Positions 39,435 to 48,455 of a stretch of DNA of 64,000 nucleotides are shown here, in pieces. The stretch comes from Mycobacterium sp. PSTR-4-N. Lineage in GTDB: Bacteria; Actinomycetota; Actinomycetes; Mycobacteriales; Mycobacteriaceae. The first letter of the stretch is position 1; every line of letters starts with the position of its first letter. The notes below the pieces were generated by a model that saw only the letters and a program-made list of their open reading frames with translations, was not told the DNA's origin and made no database searches. Made by a program: the position numbers and the translations under genes. Location of the stretch: the NCBI RefSeq assembly GCF_022348085.1, contig NZ_JAKRFN010000007.1, forward strand, positions 165,943 to 229,942, given 5' to 3'.

Positions 39435-40547
39435 TTACGACTCCTTTGTCGTGGACGGGTTGACAGCGACGGGCACAGTGCCCTGGTCGCGGAAGCGTCG
39501 GCGCAAGGCCAGTGACACGTACACCAGCCCGACCAGGACCGGGACTTCGATCAGTGGGCCGACCACCCCGGCCAGGGCTTGTCCGGAGGTGGCGCCGTAG
39601 GTGGCGATCGCCACGGCGATGGCGAGTTCGAAGTTGTTGCCCGCCGCGGTGAACGCCAAGGTGGTGGTGCGTTGGTAACCGAGGCCGATCGCTGCGCCGA
39701 GCAGATAGCCGCCGCCCCACATGATTGCGAAGTACACCAGCAGGGGCAGCGCGATCCGCACCACGTCGAGCGGGCGGCTGGTGATCTGTTCGCCTTGCAG
39801 CGCAAAGAGAATGACGATGGTGAACAGCAGCCCGTAGAGCGCCCACGGCCCGATCCGCGGCAGGAATTGCGACTCGTACCAGTCGCGGCCCTTGGCCTTC
39901 TCGCCCACTCGCCGTGACAGGTAGCCAGCCAACAGTGGGATGCCCAGGAAGATCAGCACCGACTTTGCGATCTGCCACGGCGAGGTGTCGATGGTGGTCT
40001 GCTCCAGGCCGAGCCAGCCCGGTAGCACCGACAGGTAAAACCAGCCCAACACCGCGAACATGATGACCTGGAATATCGAATTCAACGCCACCAGGACGGC
40101 GGCGGCCTCGCGGTCCCCGCAGGCCAGGTCGTTCCAGATGATGACCATGGCGATGCAGCGGGCCAGGCCGACGATGATCAGCCCGGTCCGGTACTCGGGC
40201 AGGTCCGGCAGCATCAGCCAGGCGAGAGCGAACATCAATGCCGGCCCAAACACCCAGTTCAAGAACAGTGAGCTGAGCAGCAGCTTGCGGTCGCCGGTCA
40301 CGGTGTCGAGGCGGTCGTAGCGCACCTTGGCCAGCACCGGATACATCATGATCAGCAGGCCGAGCGCGATCGGCAACGAAATGCCATCGATCTGCACGCC
40401 GTCCAGCGCCGCGTTCATGCCCGGCACCCACCGCCCCAGCAGCAGCCCGGCGGCCATCGCGACACCAATCCACACCGGCAGGAACCGGTCCAGGGTGGAC
40501 AGCTTGCCCACCACCGGCGCTGAGGTACTCGCCACCGTGTCGGTCAT
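39435..40547 (-). CDS. acr3: ACR3-family arsenite efflux permease
   Basis: 370 aa from the ATG overlapping the arsR stop (ATGA). Ten helices expected; family signature with the conserved Cys in GLARCIAMVIIWNDLACGD, and AFTAAGNNFELAIAVAIA late in the protein. It exports As(III) using membrane potential. The frame extends 30 codons upstream into arsR but that start is rejected. Confidence 0.95.
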   Translation of the reverse strand: MTDTVASTSAPVVGKLSTLDRFLPVWIGVAMAAGLLLGRWVPGMNAALDGVQIDGISLPIALGLLIMMYPVLAKVRYDRLDTVTGDRKLLLSSLFLNWVFGPALMFALAWLMLPDLPEYRTGLIIVGLARCIAMVIIWNDLACGDREAAAVLVALNSIFQVIMFAVLGWFYLSVLPGWLGLEQTTIDTSPWQIAKSVLIFLGIPLLAGYLSRRVGEKAKGRDWYESQFLPRIGPWALYGLLFTIVILFALQGEQITSRPLDVVRIALPLLVYFAIMWGGGYLLGAAIGLGYQRTTTLAFTAAGNNFELAIAVAIATYGATSGQALAGVVGPLIEVPVLVGLVYVSLALRRRFRDQGTVPVAVNPSTTKES

Positions 40548-40918
40548 GCCGTCGCCCCTGCCAGCGCTGCCGCGTCGAGATCCAGCAGCGCCGCGATCTC
40601 GCGCAGCGCCTCCGGGACTACGGCGTAGTACACCCACGACGCCCGACGCTCGGAGGTCAACAAACCGGCGGCGCGCAACACCTTGAGGTGATGCGACACC
40701 GTGGGTTGGGAGACGTCGATGCCGCCCGAGATGTCACAGACGCACGCCTCCCCACCGGAATGACTGGCGATCGCACTGAACAACCGCAGCCGCACCGGAT
40801 CGGCGAGCGCCTTCAACTTCTTGGCCATCTCGGCGGCTGCAGGTTTAGTGAGCGGCTCCCGCAGCAGCGGCGGCGTCACGCAGCAGGCGTCGGCCGGCCC
40901 GTCCTGTTGATTCGACAT
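40544..40918 (-). CDS. arsR: ArsR-family arsenite-responsive repressor
   Basis: 124 aa. Winged helix with recognition segment VSQPTVSHHLKVLRAAGLL. The As(III) site is suggested by Cys59 and Cys61 (GEACVCDI) with Cys12-Cys13 at the N-terminus. It heads the operon. The ATG appears leaderless: CAATAT lies six bases before it, and two direct repeats CGATGAGTGT / CGATGAATGT cover the promoter. Confidence 0.93.
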   Translation of the reverse strand: MSNQQDGPADACCVTPPLLREPLTKPAAAEMAKKLKALADPVRLRLFSAIASHSGGEACVCDISGGIDVSQPTVSHHLKVLRAAGLLTSERRASWVYYAVVPEALREIAALLDLDAAALAGATA

Positions 40919-40950
40919 TCATCGATATTGACACTCATCGAATCACCGGG
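40919..40950 (-). promoter_or_regulatory. arsR promoter/operator
   Basis: Two direct repeats of CGATGA(G/A)TGT cover the -10 (CAATAT) and reach the arsR start codon. They are the likely ArsR binding site. Confidence 0.5.
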
Positions 40951-41179
40951 CAAGTGAACGACAGATGAACACTGCCGCGACACCCCCGGCCGGCCCCCAG
41001 CCGACACCGCCACCACCGCCGGTGATTGCCCAGCACTACCTGACCGTTAGCCCAGTCGCGCCAGTAGAGCTGCGCAGCAGAGTAGGCACTGGCTGCTGCC
41101 GCCGCGTAACTCAGCCCGGTCCGCACACCGCTATCACTCATCCAGGGAGCACCCATGTACACGCCTGCACACCTACCTG

Positions 41180-41371
41180 GTGTTGTCGGACAACTACCAC
41201 CGGCCCACTCAGCTCAACGCCGCTCACACAGCGTTCGAGTTGATCTCCCTGGACGAGGCCAGGCCGCGCGTCGTCGGCGTGGCCACCATCGAGCCCTACT
41301 CCGAACTCGACGCCCGCCGCGACCTCCACGCCGTATTCGCCGCCAGCCCCGTTCACGCGCTCGCGTCTTAA
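41180..41371 (+). CDS. Small plasmid-type hypothetical protein, possibly 5'-truncated
   Basis: 63 aa from a GTG. The sequence (NYHRPTQLNAAHTAFELIS, later VVGVATIEPYSELDARRDL) looks like real protein and reads in frame upstream (RLHTYLVLSDN) without a start codon, suggesting that the true start is lost or non-canonical. No family recognised. It forms a cluster with two following hypothetical genes. Confidence 0.4.
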   Translation: MLSDNYHRPTQLNAAHTAFELISLDEARPRVVGVATIEPYSELDARRDLHAVFAASPVHALAS

Positions 41372-41390
41372 AGAGACCTGACATACAACC

Positions 41391-41623
41391 GTGTTCGTGG
41401 CCACCGTCCGGACCCCAGTCGAGGCGACGGCCGTCGCGCACACCGCCGACCAAGCCGCCAGGCTGGCATGCGAGCTGGGCATGGAGTCCCTGCAGCGCGT
41501 GCACGGCGACTTGGGCTACGACGATCCCATGTTGGCCGGGAAGTACTTCGAGTCGACGTGCTCCCGTTCGAGGTCGGCGGCCCCGCGCAAGTCACGCGCC
41601 GCTCCAGGCTGCTGGCGTCGTAA
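41391..41623 (+). pseudogene. Hypothetical gene with a frameshift near 41555
   Basis: The first 55 codons (EATAVAHTADQAARLACELG, then HGDLGYDDPMLAGKYFES) look genuine. In the same frame the next 25 residues are Arg/Ser junk, whereas the neighbouring frame continues sensibly (VDVLPFEVGGPAQVTRRSR) to a stop at 41621. A 1-base indel around 41555 explains this. No function recognised. Confidence 0.5.
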
Positions 41624-41639
41624 CTCCACCACCCGCGTC

Positions 41640-42173
41640 ATGCCTTACTACCTGACCCCCGTCGCCGAGCTGCCCTACCCCCACACGATGGGTGAGCGGC
41701 CCCTCCAAGACGGCACACGCTCCAACTGTCCCCTTGCCCTTGAGGCTGTGCTCCGCACACGCGGTCAGCACCCCGGGCAAGACGGCTACCGCGAACTGTT
41801 CACCAACGACGCGATCTCCGCGCGCCGCCAAGCCTGCGACGTCCACGCCGGAAACTGGACCGTGGTACTGCCCGCAGTCACGACCTTCCTCGAGCCCTCC
41901 CCGGCCAATGCCGACACCGCCACCATCGCCCACGCCGCGCACGACCATCCGCCGTTCGCCGATCTCGCTGCGGCCGACCCCCGACTGACGCTGGCGCTGC
42001 TGAGCTACAGCGACTCGCTACGCGTCTACACCAACGGTCACGGCCAGCGCGAAACGATTGGCCAGCACCGCATCTGGCGGGCCCGCACAGCCGGCGTCTG
42101 CGCGCTGCCCGTGTGGTTCGACGCCACAACGGTGCGCCCGCCGCGCGACGCGGTGCTCCTGCAGCGCGGCTAA
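41640..42173 (+). CDS. Plasmid-type hypothetical protein
   Basis: 177 aa from the ATG at 41640, taken as an independent gene because the in-frame sequence before it belongs to a frameshifted neighbour. It is soluble, with mixed alpha/beta composition (MPYYLTPVAELPYPHT, then GRELF-like and NWTVVLPAVTTFLEP segments). No domain recognised. Confidence 0.5.
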   Translation: MPYYLTPVAELPYPHTMGERPLQDGTRSNCPLALEAVLRTRGQHPGQDGYRELFTNDAISARRQACDVHAGNWTVVLPAVTTFLEPSPANADTATIAHAAHDHPPFADLAAADPRLTLALLSYSDSLRVYTNGHGQRETIGQHRIWRARTAGVCALPVWFDATTVRPPRDAVLLQRG

Positions 42174-42300
42174 GGCGCCCTCTCGGCCGCTCCCCTGGCC
42201 CGTTCAGCTCGACGCTGCGACACCGCCCGCCAGGGCGACGAACCCGCCGTCCAAGGGTCTCTGGCGCAACACAGCCACCGCCGCTCCGCCCGCGCCAGGA

Positions 42301-42803
42301 TCACCACAGCGTGGGCTGATCACCAAGCAGCGCCGCCTGCACCGCGGCGGCGTCCCAGCCGTGCCGCACCGCATCGCGCAGCGCCACCGAGCGCTCCCGC
42401 CGCACACCCCGACTGTCGAAGCGTCGCACCGCATGGCGCCCACCGCCGCGACGCATCCGCGCCATCCCCTCCATGTTGTCGCCCTGGGAGCCCGACACCA
42501 CGTGCTATTGAACGTCTGTCGCGGCCGCGATTTTTACGACACCGGGTTGTCGCATTCGTGCAAACCCAGCACGCCCGCCGCCACGCTTCCGCCTGCGATC
42601 GCCAACGCGTAGCGATGCGGACGCACACAGAACCCCACACCGTCGCGCGTGAGATAGAAACGGCCGTAACCATCGGCACCGATCGCCCCGGTCCAGATGT
42701 TGCAATCCGAAGGCGTTGGCCCACAGACGACGTGGCTATGAAACCGGGCAATCTCAGCGGCGTGCAACAGCCGATCAACAACCAGCTGTCCCGCGCTTCT
42801 CAA
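42301..42803 (-). pseudogene. HNH-endonuclease-type gene, broken by frameshift and stop
   Basis: The first frame (42534-42803) gives CNIWTGAIGADGYGRFY, then HRYALAIAGG and GLHECDNP, the start of an HNH finger. It ends at a TAA created by a 1-base deletion where CDNPVCV is expected. The other frame continues with KIAAATDVQ, an in-frame TAG at 42505-42507, then VVSGSQGDNMEGMARMRRGG, matching the usual tail of this family. Two lesions make it non-functional. Confidence 0.65.
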
Positions 42804-43134
42804 GGCCGCTGACCCTACGTCCGTGCACAGACACTGGGCCTGTCCAGAGCCGCCTGCGGCGTCCCGACTGACAGGGCCGCAGCGGCGTTCAAGGAGCTAC
42901 CGCTGCGCTGTGCCATCTGAGACACGGCCGAACAACGCCCTGCGCCGCTGCAAATCCCCCTGAGTCGCGACCCCCTGCGCTCAACAGTCCCGGGTCCGTG
43001 CGCAGCTCCCGCAGCGCATCGTCGCGATGCGCGAGGGCCGGCGGATTCCCGGCGCCGAGGCCGCCGGAGTTCTGCTGCCCTCGCAACACGATGTTCGTCT
43101 CATCCACCGTGACGCGCACCTGTCGTCCCCTGCA

Positions 43135-43605
43135 TCAGGCCGAGGCCGCGTCGGGCTCGTCGGCCCCCGGGTAGGCGACACCGCCAGGCTCGCCACCAAC
43201 CTCACCGCCACCGCCTACTGCGTGCGAACCGTTGCTGGGCGTGGACTTCTCGGCTTTCGGAGCGTGCCGCAGCATGGTCCGAACAATGCCGATCCCGACG
43301 TCTGTCCGTGCGGCAATGGTCGTCAGCGTCTCATCACGGCCCTGCATGCGCGCGACCACCGCGCCGGCCTTCGCCCGGTGCGTGGCCACGCGCTTGGCCG
43401 CTTCGGCGTCCACCTGCTCGCGCAGCTGCGCCAGGCGCTCCGTCTTCCAGACCTCGACCTCGGCGACCTTGCCGACCTCGTACAAAAAGTTCGTGGCGTC
43501 GTCGATGTTCGCCTTATCCCGCGCAGCACGCGCTTCGTTGGCGCGCCGGGTCGCTTCCACAGCCCGTCGCCGGGCTTCCAACTTGGACGTTCCTGCTGCT
43601 GTCAT
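43135..43605 (-). CDS. Coiled-coil/HTH plasmid-type hypothetical protein
   Basis: 156 aa from the ATG at 43605; the frame is open to 43710 but that part is low-complexity. Residues about 8-85 are Ala/Arg/Glu-rich and helical, followed by a helix-turn-helix-like segment (LTTIAARTDVGIGIVRTML). The tail is Gly/Ala-rich. It may be a DNA-binding plasmid protein; no specific function. Confidence 0.5.
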   Translation of the reverse strand: MTAAGTSKLEARRRAVEATRRANEARAARDKANIDDATNFLYEVGKVAEVEVWKTERLAQLREQVDAEAAKRVATHRAKAGAVVARMQGRDETLTTIAARTDVGIGIVRTMLRHAPKAEKSTPSNGSHAVGGGGEVGGEPGGVAYPGADEPDAASA

Positions 43606-43850
43606 GACCGGGACACTAAAACCGGCCGGGCCGGACGTGCCACCACCACAGCCACATTCGCCACCCACCAATTTTTTCGTCGCCGCCCCTGCCGCACCAC
43701 CGCACCTCACTCACCCACCGTGCGCCCCGTCCCCTCACCACCGCCGCACCGGCCACTCAGCTCACCCCTCACAGGCACCTTCCACGGCCCAACGACAGAC
43801 CACACACCTCTTGCCTGCAGGCGGCATCTAACGGGTATGCAGAACGTCGT

Positions 43851-43868
43851 GGATAACTACTGTTATCC
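43851..43868. promoter_or_regulatory. Inverted repeat upstream of the recombinase
   Basis: GGATAAC-TACT-GTTATCC is a perfect 7-bp inverted repeat with a 4-base centre, 25 bases before the recombinase start. It may be an operator or the recombinase's own binding site. Confidence 0.55.
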
Positions 43869-43892
43869 ATGTCCATCTGACATGCTGAGTCG

Positions 43893-44927
43893 GTGCCTGG
43901 ATCCGTTCCGCCGAAGCCGCCCGCAGTCATCCTTCCTGGATGGTTCGCCGACTTTCTCGCCGATCGTGCCATCCGCAAGCCCTCGCCCCACACCTCCAAA
44001 GCCTATCGCCAGGACTTCGAGGTAATCGCCGTGTTGATGGCGGGGTCCGCCGACGCCGTCTCCGACCTCCAGATCCACGAATTAACAAAGGACAGAATGC
44101 GTTCGGCGTTCGCCGCCTATGCTGACACCCACTCGGCGGCGTCGATCCGACGCTGCTGGTCGACGTGGAACACCCTGTGCACATTCCTCTTCACCGCCGA
44201 GCTGCTCGACGCCAACCCCATGCCGCTCATCGGCCGCCCCAAGGTGCCAAAATCCCTACCCAAGAGCTACCCCGCCAGCGCCGTCACTGATTTGGTCGCA
44301 GCGATCGACGCCGATCACGGTTCCACCCGCGCCAGTGACTGGTCCGAGCGTGACCGCGCCATCGTCTTCACCTCATTACTGGCCGGACTCAGAGCCGACG
44401 AGCTACTGAACGCCAACGTCGGCGACATTCGCCGAACCGACGACGGCGCCGTACTGCACGTCCGAGGCAAGGGCAACAAGGACCGTCGACTCCCCATTGG
44501 CCCAGAGCTGCTCGACGTTCTCGACGACTACCTTCGGACACGAGCCAACCGATTCCCCCAGACCCGCCGACGAACATCGGGCACCAAGGCGCTCAGCAAC
44601 TTCTCCCCGACCGCTCCCCTCTTCGTCGGCGCCGACGGGGACCGCATCACCCGCGGAACGCTGCAATACCGGATCCTGCGGGCTTTCAAGAAGGCCGGCA
44701 TCAACGGTGAACGAGCCTCCGGCGCACTGGTTCACGGCCTGCGCCACACCTTCGCCACTGAACTCGCCAACGCCAACGTCAGCGTCTACACCCTGATGAA
44801 GCTCATGGGCCACGAATCCATGGTCACGTCACAACGCTACGTCGATGGCGCTGGCACCGAGACCCGCTCCGCCGCTGAAACCAATCCCCTCTACGGGCTT
44901 CTAAGCGACGAGAAGCAAGCCCGGTAA
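43893..44927 (+). CDS. Tyrosine recombinase (XerC/D-like)
   Basis: 344 aa from a GTG. N-terminal SAM-like core-binding domain (about 15-120) and C-terminal catalytic domain with the Arg in LLAGLRADELL, Lys in GKGNKDRRLP, His-x-x-Arg in HGLRHTFATEL, His in GHESMVTSQ and Tyr in RYVDGAG. All five catalytic positions are present. Its size and single-gene setting suit a plasmid dimer-resolution or integration recombinase. Confidence 0.92.
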   Translation: MPGSVPPKPPAVILPGWFADFLADRAIRKPSPHTSKAYRQDFEVIAVLMAGSADAVSDLQIHELTKDRMRSAFAAYADTHSAASIRRCWSTWNTLCTFLFTAELLDANPMPLIGRPKVPKSLPKSYPASAVTDLVAAIDADHGSTRASDWSERDRAIVFTSLLAGLRADELLNANVGDIRRTDDGAVLHVRGKGNKDRRLPIGPELLDVLDDYLRTRANRFPQTRRRTSGTKALSNFSPTAPLFVGADGDRITRGTLQYRILRAFKKAGINGERASGALVHGLRHTFATELANANVSVYTLMKLMGHESMVTSQRYVDGAGTETRSAAETNPLYGLLSDEKQAR

Positions 44928-45660
44928 CGTGCTTTTCGACCGCCCACGCAGAACCGATTGCCAGATAACGACCGTTATGTCGGGTTGGGGTGACAGCAGT
45001 TGTAAGACAACACAATTCACCTGCCCGGTCTCAATCATGGTGCCGACTTTCGCAGTGAAGTTGCCTTTTTGCGGTTTGACGCGTGTGTCTCAGGGCTGTT
45101 GTCCTCTCCGTTTCGGGTTAGACGAAGGAGCGCCTGTGCCATCTTGATCCAATGGTTGTCGACGGGTTCCGCGTACCCACCGCGAGGCGTCAGCGATTTG
45201 GCGCCTGATCAGACCTCGTGGCCGCCGTCCTGGAGCGCAGTCTTGCGCTTATGGCCGCTACCTCGATGACGTGCTGGTCAGCAGCGGTGAGCGTCGCGGA
45301 TGCCACGCCGTGTCGAAGCTGTCGGGCACGTTGCGCATCGTTTCGTTCACAAGACCATTCACACGAGCGCAGCGGCACGGCTGCACGGAGGCAGGTGCCC
45401 GCGCGCCTTCGCCTAATTCAGCGTCCCGGTCACATGGTTGCACTGCATTACCCAAACCGAGACTGCATCACATACTGGAGTAGGCGCACACCGATGAGCG
45501 CAGGCGAGGAAAGGGTCGCAATCTTCCCATCCCACCGCATATTAGTGCGAGTGATTCGATCGCCGTTTCCCGCCGGTTCACCGCCGTTAAGGTGACTACC
45601 CAGAACGCGGTCCCGTCTGCAATCGCAGACGCGGCGGGAGGACTTTGAAGGGGGGCGGAC
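44928..45660. other. Intergenic stretch, no gene supported
   Basis: About 730 bases with only short frames on both strands, none with a start signal and plausible composition. GC content dips and codon bias is lost, so it may contain decayed mobile DNA. Confidence 0.4.
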
Positions 45661-46821
45661 ATGAGGGTGCGCCATATCGGCCTCAGCGACGGAACCGCGC
45701 CGATCACCGCTATCTTCGTCGTCGATACGAATATCGCTGTGGCCGACCCGAGTCTTTCCGGAGTCTCCTGGATGCGACTACGCCTGCTGGCCTCGCTCGG
45801 CCCGGTCTCGGTGGTCGTGCCCGAAGTCGTCGTGCTCGAGGTCGCGAGGCAGCGTCATCGCGACCTTAAACGGCATCTCTCCGAGGGAGCAAAGGCGTGG
45901 GGACAAGCAACGGGCTCCCTCGAGTCGGCGGGCGTGACGCTGCCGGCCGACCTACCCGACGTTCGCACACTTCGGGCGCACAAACTCCCCCCACCCGCCG
46001 AAATCGCCGACCGGCTGCGCAAACACCTCGACGATCTCGGCGCCACCGTTCACCCGATCCCCTCAAGCCTCGACCACAACACACTGGTCACGTGGTCACT
46101 GGAGGAACATCCGCCGTTCGACGCCACCGATAAGGGATACCGCGACGCACTCATCTGGGCCACCGTCCGAGAGGTCGCCGCGGCAGCTCCTCAGGCATGC
46201 TCCGTCGCCTTCCTGTCGAACGACAACGACTTCTGCGACGGGAGGTCCTCCATCCTCCACCCGCAGCTCGCCGCCAACCTGTCCGAGGTGACCGCGAACA
46301 GTGTCCTCATCGCCAGAACAGTTGGAGACGCCGTGCTGATCACCGGCGTCGCCGGAATCGAAGACGAACTCGTCCGTCCCCCGTGGGATGCTCCTGACCT
46401 CAACGCTGATCTAGCAGCATCGATAAGATCCCTGTGCGACAACCTGTTCGGAGTCGACCTACACGACGGATATCGATCCGTGCCCTTCGATGTCGAGCTG
46501 CCCCTACCCGTTGACGAACCCACCGTCGACGACATCGACCCGGACCTCGATCGGCTCGATATCGTCATCCACGAGGTCTTCGATGGCGGGACGGTGATCG
46601 GCGACGTCAGCGTCCCAGCTGGCATGCGTGTCACGGCCTATGTGCTCAAGGCGGAACTCGCGGAAATCGATACCCCCTGGCGCGTAGACGATGGCGACTA
46701 CAATGACCACACGGCGCTTGTAAGCGCAGATCTACCCGTCGTCCTCGAGTTCAGCTTCGCAGCGGACGCCGGCGCCGTACAGATCATCGAGCTCACTTCC
46801 GTTCAGGCCGAACCAGCATGA
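45661..46821 (+). CDS. PIN-domain protein (DUF4935-type)
   Basis: 386 aa with GGGGGCGG near the ATG. The N-terminal half is a PIN nuclease domain: IFVVDTNIAV (first Asp), VVVPEVVVLEVARQRHRD, DKGYRDALIWATV and VAFLSNDNDF supply the four acidic positions of DUF4935-type PIN proteins. The C-terminal half is an unclassified beta-rich acidic domain. No antitoxin-like gene precedes it, so a stand-alone effector, perhaps in defence, is more likely than a classical toxin. The next genes also look defence-related. Confidence 0.8.
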   Translation: MRVRHIGLSDGTAPITAIFVVDTNIAVADPSLSGVSWMRLRLLASLGPVSVVVPEVVVLEVARQRHRDLKRHLSEGAKAWGQATGSLESAGVTLPADLPDVRTLRAHKLPPPAEIADRLRKHLDDLGATVHPIPSSLDHNTLVTWSLEEHPPFDATDKGYRDALIWATVREVAAAAPQACSVAFLSNDNDFCDGRSSILHPQLAANLSEVTANSVLIARTVGDAVLITGVAGIEDELVRPPWDAPDLNADLAASIRSLCDNLFGVDLHDGYRSVPFDVELPLPVDEPTVDDIDPDLDRLDIVIHEVFDGGTVIGDVSVPAGMRVTAYVLKAELAEIDTPWRVDDGDYNDHTALVSADLPVVLEFSFAADAGAVQIIELTSVQAEPA

Positions 46822-46972
46822 TCGTCATGCAGTGTCACTGGAAGCCGGTCAGTCGATCACCGGAAAGGCGCGGTAACGGCCCAAATCCGTCGGTAACTAC
46901 GGAAGCCTGAAGTGCATCGGCGGGTTCCGCGCGAACCTCCCGCCATTCCACAAACCGAGCTGTGACAATCGA

Positions 46973-47638
46973 GTGGTGCCCACGCGAGCCGCGAAGCGTC
47001 GAACGTCAACGATCAGGCGAAACGCCGATGGCACGGAATGGCACTTCGGTTCGACCGTTCGCGGCACCACCGGTTATCTCGACCAGGTCGTAGCTCACCT
47101 AGACGATATCGAGCCGCACACCGCCTCCGAACTGCAGACCGTCATGCGGTCCGCGGTTCGCGCCGGCAGCGTTGATCCCGAACTGCTTGTGAGTTCGGTT
47201 GAGCGCCAATACTTCGACGACGAAGACAGTCCCGTCGGGCCGATCTCCTTCGGCGTCGCTGACAGCCAACTGACCCTTCGTTTCACATTCGACATGAACC
47301 GATGGATCGAGGACGGGGATCACACGGAGCAGTCGCGACTCGCAGGCGCACTCGAGCCGTTCTTGCGTCGGAACCGGATGTCGTTGCGGAGTTTCGAGCC
47401 TGACTACAACTACCAGGGTCCGCCGTGGCTATGGCGAGGCGAGATCGCACTGAAGCCGAGAGGCAAGTCGCTGAGCTGGTTGTACGAGATCGGCTGTCAG
47501 GCAATTGCTTTGCTGAATGCATTCGAGTCCGGCCAACTCTCTCGCGAGAGTACAGGCGATCTGATCCGAGCAGGCCATGCTGAGCTGCTCCTCGGCCAGG
47601 CTGAGTCCCATTGGCTCGACGTCAAGAGTCAGCACTGA
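46973..47638 (+). CDS. AlbA_2/Schlafen-type protein, N-terminal part
   Basis: 221 aa from a GTG. The first 195 residues form an unclassified domain; the end (ESHWLDVKSQH) is the first strand of an AlbA_2/Schlafen-type domain. The frame stops at TGA (47636-47638), but the +1 frame continues the same domain without loss of residues. The stop sits in CAC-TGA-C, so ribosomes slipping +1 would read GAC and produce one protein of about 385 aa. Either a programmed +1 frameshift at UGA-C or a disabling 1-base insertion. Confidence 0.75.
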   Translation: MVPTRAAKRRTSTIRRNADGTEWHFGSTVRGTTGYLDQVVAHLDDIEPHTASELQTVMRSAVRAGSVDPELLVSSVERQYFDDEDSPVGPISFGVADSQLTLRFTFDMNRWIEDGDHTEQSRLAGALEPFLRRNRMSLRSFEPDYNYQGPPWLWRGEIALKPRGKSLSWLYEIGCQAIALLNAFESGQLSRESTGDLIRAGHAELLLGQAESHWLDVKSQH

Positions 47639-48131
47639 CTACGCCACCGCAGCGGGCCAAATCACTCTCGCCCAGTCCGTCGGACGATTCGCGAACGCCG
47701 AGTACGGAGGGATTGTGGTGATCGGCATGGACACCAAACGAGTCCCCGGCGGAGAGATCATCAGGAAAATCTGCCCCGTGGCGATCGACGGACGAACCCT
47801 CCAGCGTTGTCAACGCGTCATCGAGCACCGCCTCTATCCCCCGCCCGACATGCTTCGAATCGAATCCGTACCGGTGCAAGACGGTGGACTCATGCTCATT
47901 GACGTACCGCCGCAACCCGAGGAACTGAAACCGTTCCTCGTCCACGGCGCCGTAATCGACGGCCGCACGGAGACGACGTTCATCAGCGTTGTGCGTCGCC
48001 GCGGAGAGTCCTCGATTCCGATGACTCCCCAAATGATCCACTCCACGTTGGCGGCTGGCCGAGCACTTCTGCGTCGGGGCCAGCTTCCCCATGCTGACCC
48101 TTCAACCGGATCAAACAACCCTCCGGGCTGA
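47637..48131 (+). CDS. AlbA_2/Schlafen-type protein, C-terminal part in the +1 frame
   Basis: Read from GAC at 47637 this gives DYATAAGQITLAQSVGRFAN, then YGGIVVIGMDT, the nucleotide/nucleic-acid-binding core of the AlbA_2 domain, and about 100 further residues with VIEHRLYPPPDMLRIESVPV. No good independent start exists at the junction (an upstream ATG at 47577 gives an unrelated leader). It is best seen as the rest of the preceding protein. Confidence 0.7.
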   Translation, partial: DYATAAGQITLAQSVGRFANAEYGGIVVIGMDTKRVPGGEIIRKICPVAIDGRTLQRCQRVIEHRLYPPPDMLRIESVPVQDGGLMLIDVPPQPEELKPFLVHGAVIDGRTETTFISVVRRRGESSIPMTPQMIHSTLAAGRALLRRGQLPHADPSTGSNNPPG

Positions 48132-48455
48132 ACCAGCGCGCTATGCGTCGCGAAACCGTCACGTGCAATCTAGTCGCTCGTTGACTCCCGTTCCTTCAGA
48201 GGTTGCCGCCGCTACTAGGCGCCGCCGGAGACGGTGGTAGTTTTCGCTCAGCGATCAGGCGATGTGCGCGCCTTGGTGTCGTCGATCGCCCAGCCAAGCT
48301 CGGGTGGCCCGCTTCGCCAAACTGCGCCGGCTCGGGTTCGTCCCCCTCGTGCCCCATGGGGGGCCGACCGGTGCGCCGGGGCCCGCTACGACTGACTCAC
48401 TGCGACAACAGCGGGAGATGACCGTCTGCACGGCTAACACCCCTAGGATGAATCC
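48132..48455. other. Intergenic stretch before the AAA+/subtilase locus
   Basis: About 320 bases; no gene supported. TAGGAT before the GTG at 48456 is the probable weak ribosome-binding site of the ATPase gene. Confidence 0.45.
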
